From Moraxella sp. K1664 (GTDB lineage Bacteria; Pseudomonadota; Gammaproteobacteria; Pseudomonadales; Moraxellaceae): 64,000 bases of DNA. Numbering within the stretch: position 1 is the first letter of the stretch; each line of letters begins with the position of its first letter. Position numbers and translations under genes: made by a program. Shown piece by piece: positions 63,223-64,000 of the stretch. Under the pieces are notes generated by a model. It had not been told where the DNA came from. It did not search any database and saw nothing but the letters and a program-made list of their open reading frames with translations. The stretch is taken from assembly GCF_039693965.1 (NCBI RefSeq), contig NZ_CP155576.1, positions 1,178,001 to 1,242,000 on the forward strand, given 5' to 3'.

Positions 63223-64000
63223 GTGAGTCAAAAAAACTATCAAAAAGCCAAATCACGCAGTAAGCCCAGTGTGATTATTTGGGTGGCACTGGTGACCATT
63301 ATCGTGCTTATCACATGGGCATCATTTGCCAAGATTGACCAAGTAACCAGAGCTCAGGCGACTGTCATCGCATCTGACCGCACCCAAGAGATTCAGGCAA
63401 CTGATAATGGCGTGTTATCAGAGCTACTGGTCAGAGAAGGCGACGATGTCAAAAAAGACGACCTGCTGGCGATATTAGAAGAAGAGCGTGCTAAGGCGGC
63501 ACTGGACAACTCGGCAACCAAGGCGGCAGCCCTGCGAGCGAGGGTGGCACGGTTGGAGGCGGAGATTTTTGACCGCCCACTAAATTTCCCAGAAGAAGTG
63601 CAAAAGTATACCGAGTATGTCCAAAACCAAACCGAGCTATACAATCGTCGCCGTCAAGCCATTACCCAAGATGTGGCATCATTACAAAAAATGCTAGAAC
63701 TTGCCAAGCGAGAACTTGCCATGAACGAACCGCTACTGGCTCATGGCGATGTCAGTCAGGCAGATGTGATTAGGCTTCGTCGTCAAGTGGCGGACATCGA
63801 GGCACAGATTACCAACAAACGCAACAAATACTTTGAGGATGCTCAAACCGAGCTTACCAAAGCCCAAGAAGAGCTAGAATCTGAGACCGAACAGCTAAGA
63901 GACCGAACCCAAGTATTAGAAGAAAAACGTCTATTTGCTCCTGTGGATGGTAAAGTGAATAATATCGCCGTAACGACCATTGGCGGGGTAGTGCGACCGG
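63223..64000 (+). CDS. HlyD-family membrane fusion protein of the type I system (3' end outside window)
   Basis: GTG start at 63223 with AGGGAGA 5-11 bases upstream; the frame is open to the window edge (259 codons seen). N-terminal cytoplasmic tail, one TM helix (VIIWVALVTIIVLITWASFA), the first barrel-sandwich half (ATVIASDRTQEIQATDNGVLSELLVREGDDVKKDDLLAIL), a long coiled-coil hairpin (LARVARLEAEIF..., ELTKAQEELESETEQLRDRTQ), and the second half (RLFAPVDGKVNNIAVTTIGGVVRP). It bridges the ABC exporter and the TolC channel. Confidence 0.92.
   Translation, partial: MSQKNYQKAKSRSKPSVIIWVALVTIIVLITWASFAKIDQVTRAQATVIASDRTQEIQATDNGVLSELLVREGDDVKKDDLLAILEEERAKAALDNSATKAAALRARVARLEAEIFDRPLNFPEEVQKYTEYVQNQTELYNRRRQAITQDVASLQKMLELAKRELAMNEPLLAHGDVSQADVIRLRRQVADIEAQITNKRNKYFEDAQTELTKAQEELESETEQLRDRTQVLEEKRLFAPVDGKVNNIAVTTIGGVVRP

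Noticed and set aside
1-64000. CRISPR arrays, rRNA and tRNA genes
   Set aside because: I looked in all gaps for regularly spaced repeats and for tRNA T-arm-like sequence and saw none; a covariance search would be needed to be certain.

Overview
The window reads as a chromosomal segment of a gammaproteobacterium of the family Moraxellaceae, most likely the genus Moraxella and plausibly Moraxella bovis. The basis is a moderate to low GC content, the Pil-Chp twitching-motility chemosensory cluster, gene families typical of the group, and a three-gene GATC restriction-modification locus. That locus has predicted proteins of 294, 280 and 273 residues, which matches what I recall of the MboI system of M. 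bovis. The species call is inference, not a search result.

Layout. 1-1.0 kb: 3' end of infB. 1.1-1.9 kb: a prolyl 4-hydroxylase-like oxygenase. 2.0-4.8 kb (minus): an OmpR-type response regulator, its sensor kinase and a small HTH regulator. 5.1-6.4 kb (minus): an orphan HlyD-like adaptor lipoprotein. 6.6-21.6 kb: an almost contiguous Pil-Chp cluster (pilG, pilH, pilI, pilJ, pilK, a 2815-residue ChpA, a ChpB-type methylesterase and a ChpC-like CheW protein). 21.7-26.9 kb: cytochrome b561 and a peroxide-defence group (ahpF, ahpC, oxyR). 26.9-31.1 kb: YgjP metallopeptidase, OmpA-like lipoprotein, PlsC-type acyltransferase and an unrecognised membrane protein. 31.2-33.3 kb: minCDE. 33.4-34.7 kb: YciO-like and EpmC. 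34.8-38.1 kb: yceD-rpmF-fabD-fabG-acpP. 38.2-40.7 kb: a structured repeat, kbp, then a TPP riboswitch ahead of an Nramp-superfamily carrier. 41-47.9 kb: coaE, tsaD, cls, ccmAB, a YbjN-like gene and a histone-deacetylase-family gene. 48-50.6 kb: the GATC R-M operon. 50.6-58.7 kb: valS, a broken VapBC pair, lnt, a small membrane protein and a POT peptide transporter. 58.9-59.1 kb: a second, inverted copy of the structured repeat. 59.2-64 kb: a type I secretion system (TolC, ABC exporter with a degenerate C39 domain, HlyD adaptor), cut by the window edge.

How the genes work together. The Pil-Chp genes form one chemosensory pathway controlling type IV pili: MCP PilJ, CheW-like PilI and ChpC, CheR-like PilK, CheB-like ChpB, kinase ChpA, and response regulators PilG and PilH. 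ahpC and ahpF form a peroxide reductase pair under the neighbouring oxyR. The right edge would export a large substrate whose gene is not in view.

Most notable observations. (1) GATC is about tenfold depleted: I counted about 22 by eye where about 240 would be expected, and 5 of them lie inside the 2.55-kb R-M cassette. (2) Two inverted copies of an undescribed TA-flanked multi-hairpin element show compensatory base changes in a long stem. (3) A 126-bp mini-element with a 3-bp target duplication splits vapC exactly through its catalytic LLDTN motif. (4) A TPP riboswitch sits ahead of an Nramp-fold carrier that lacks the metal-binding DPGN motif. (5) ChpA carries an Asp-rich linker of about 490 residues.
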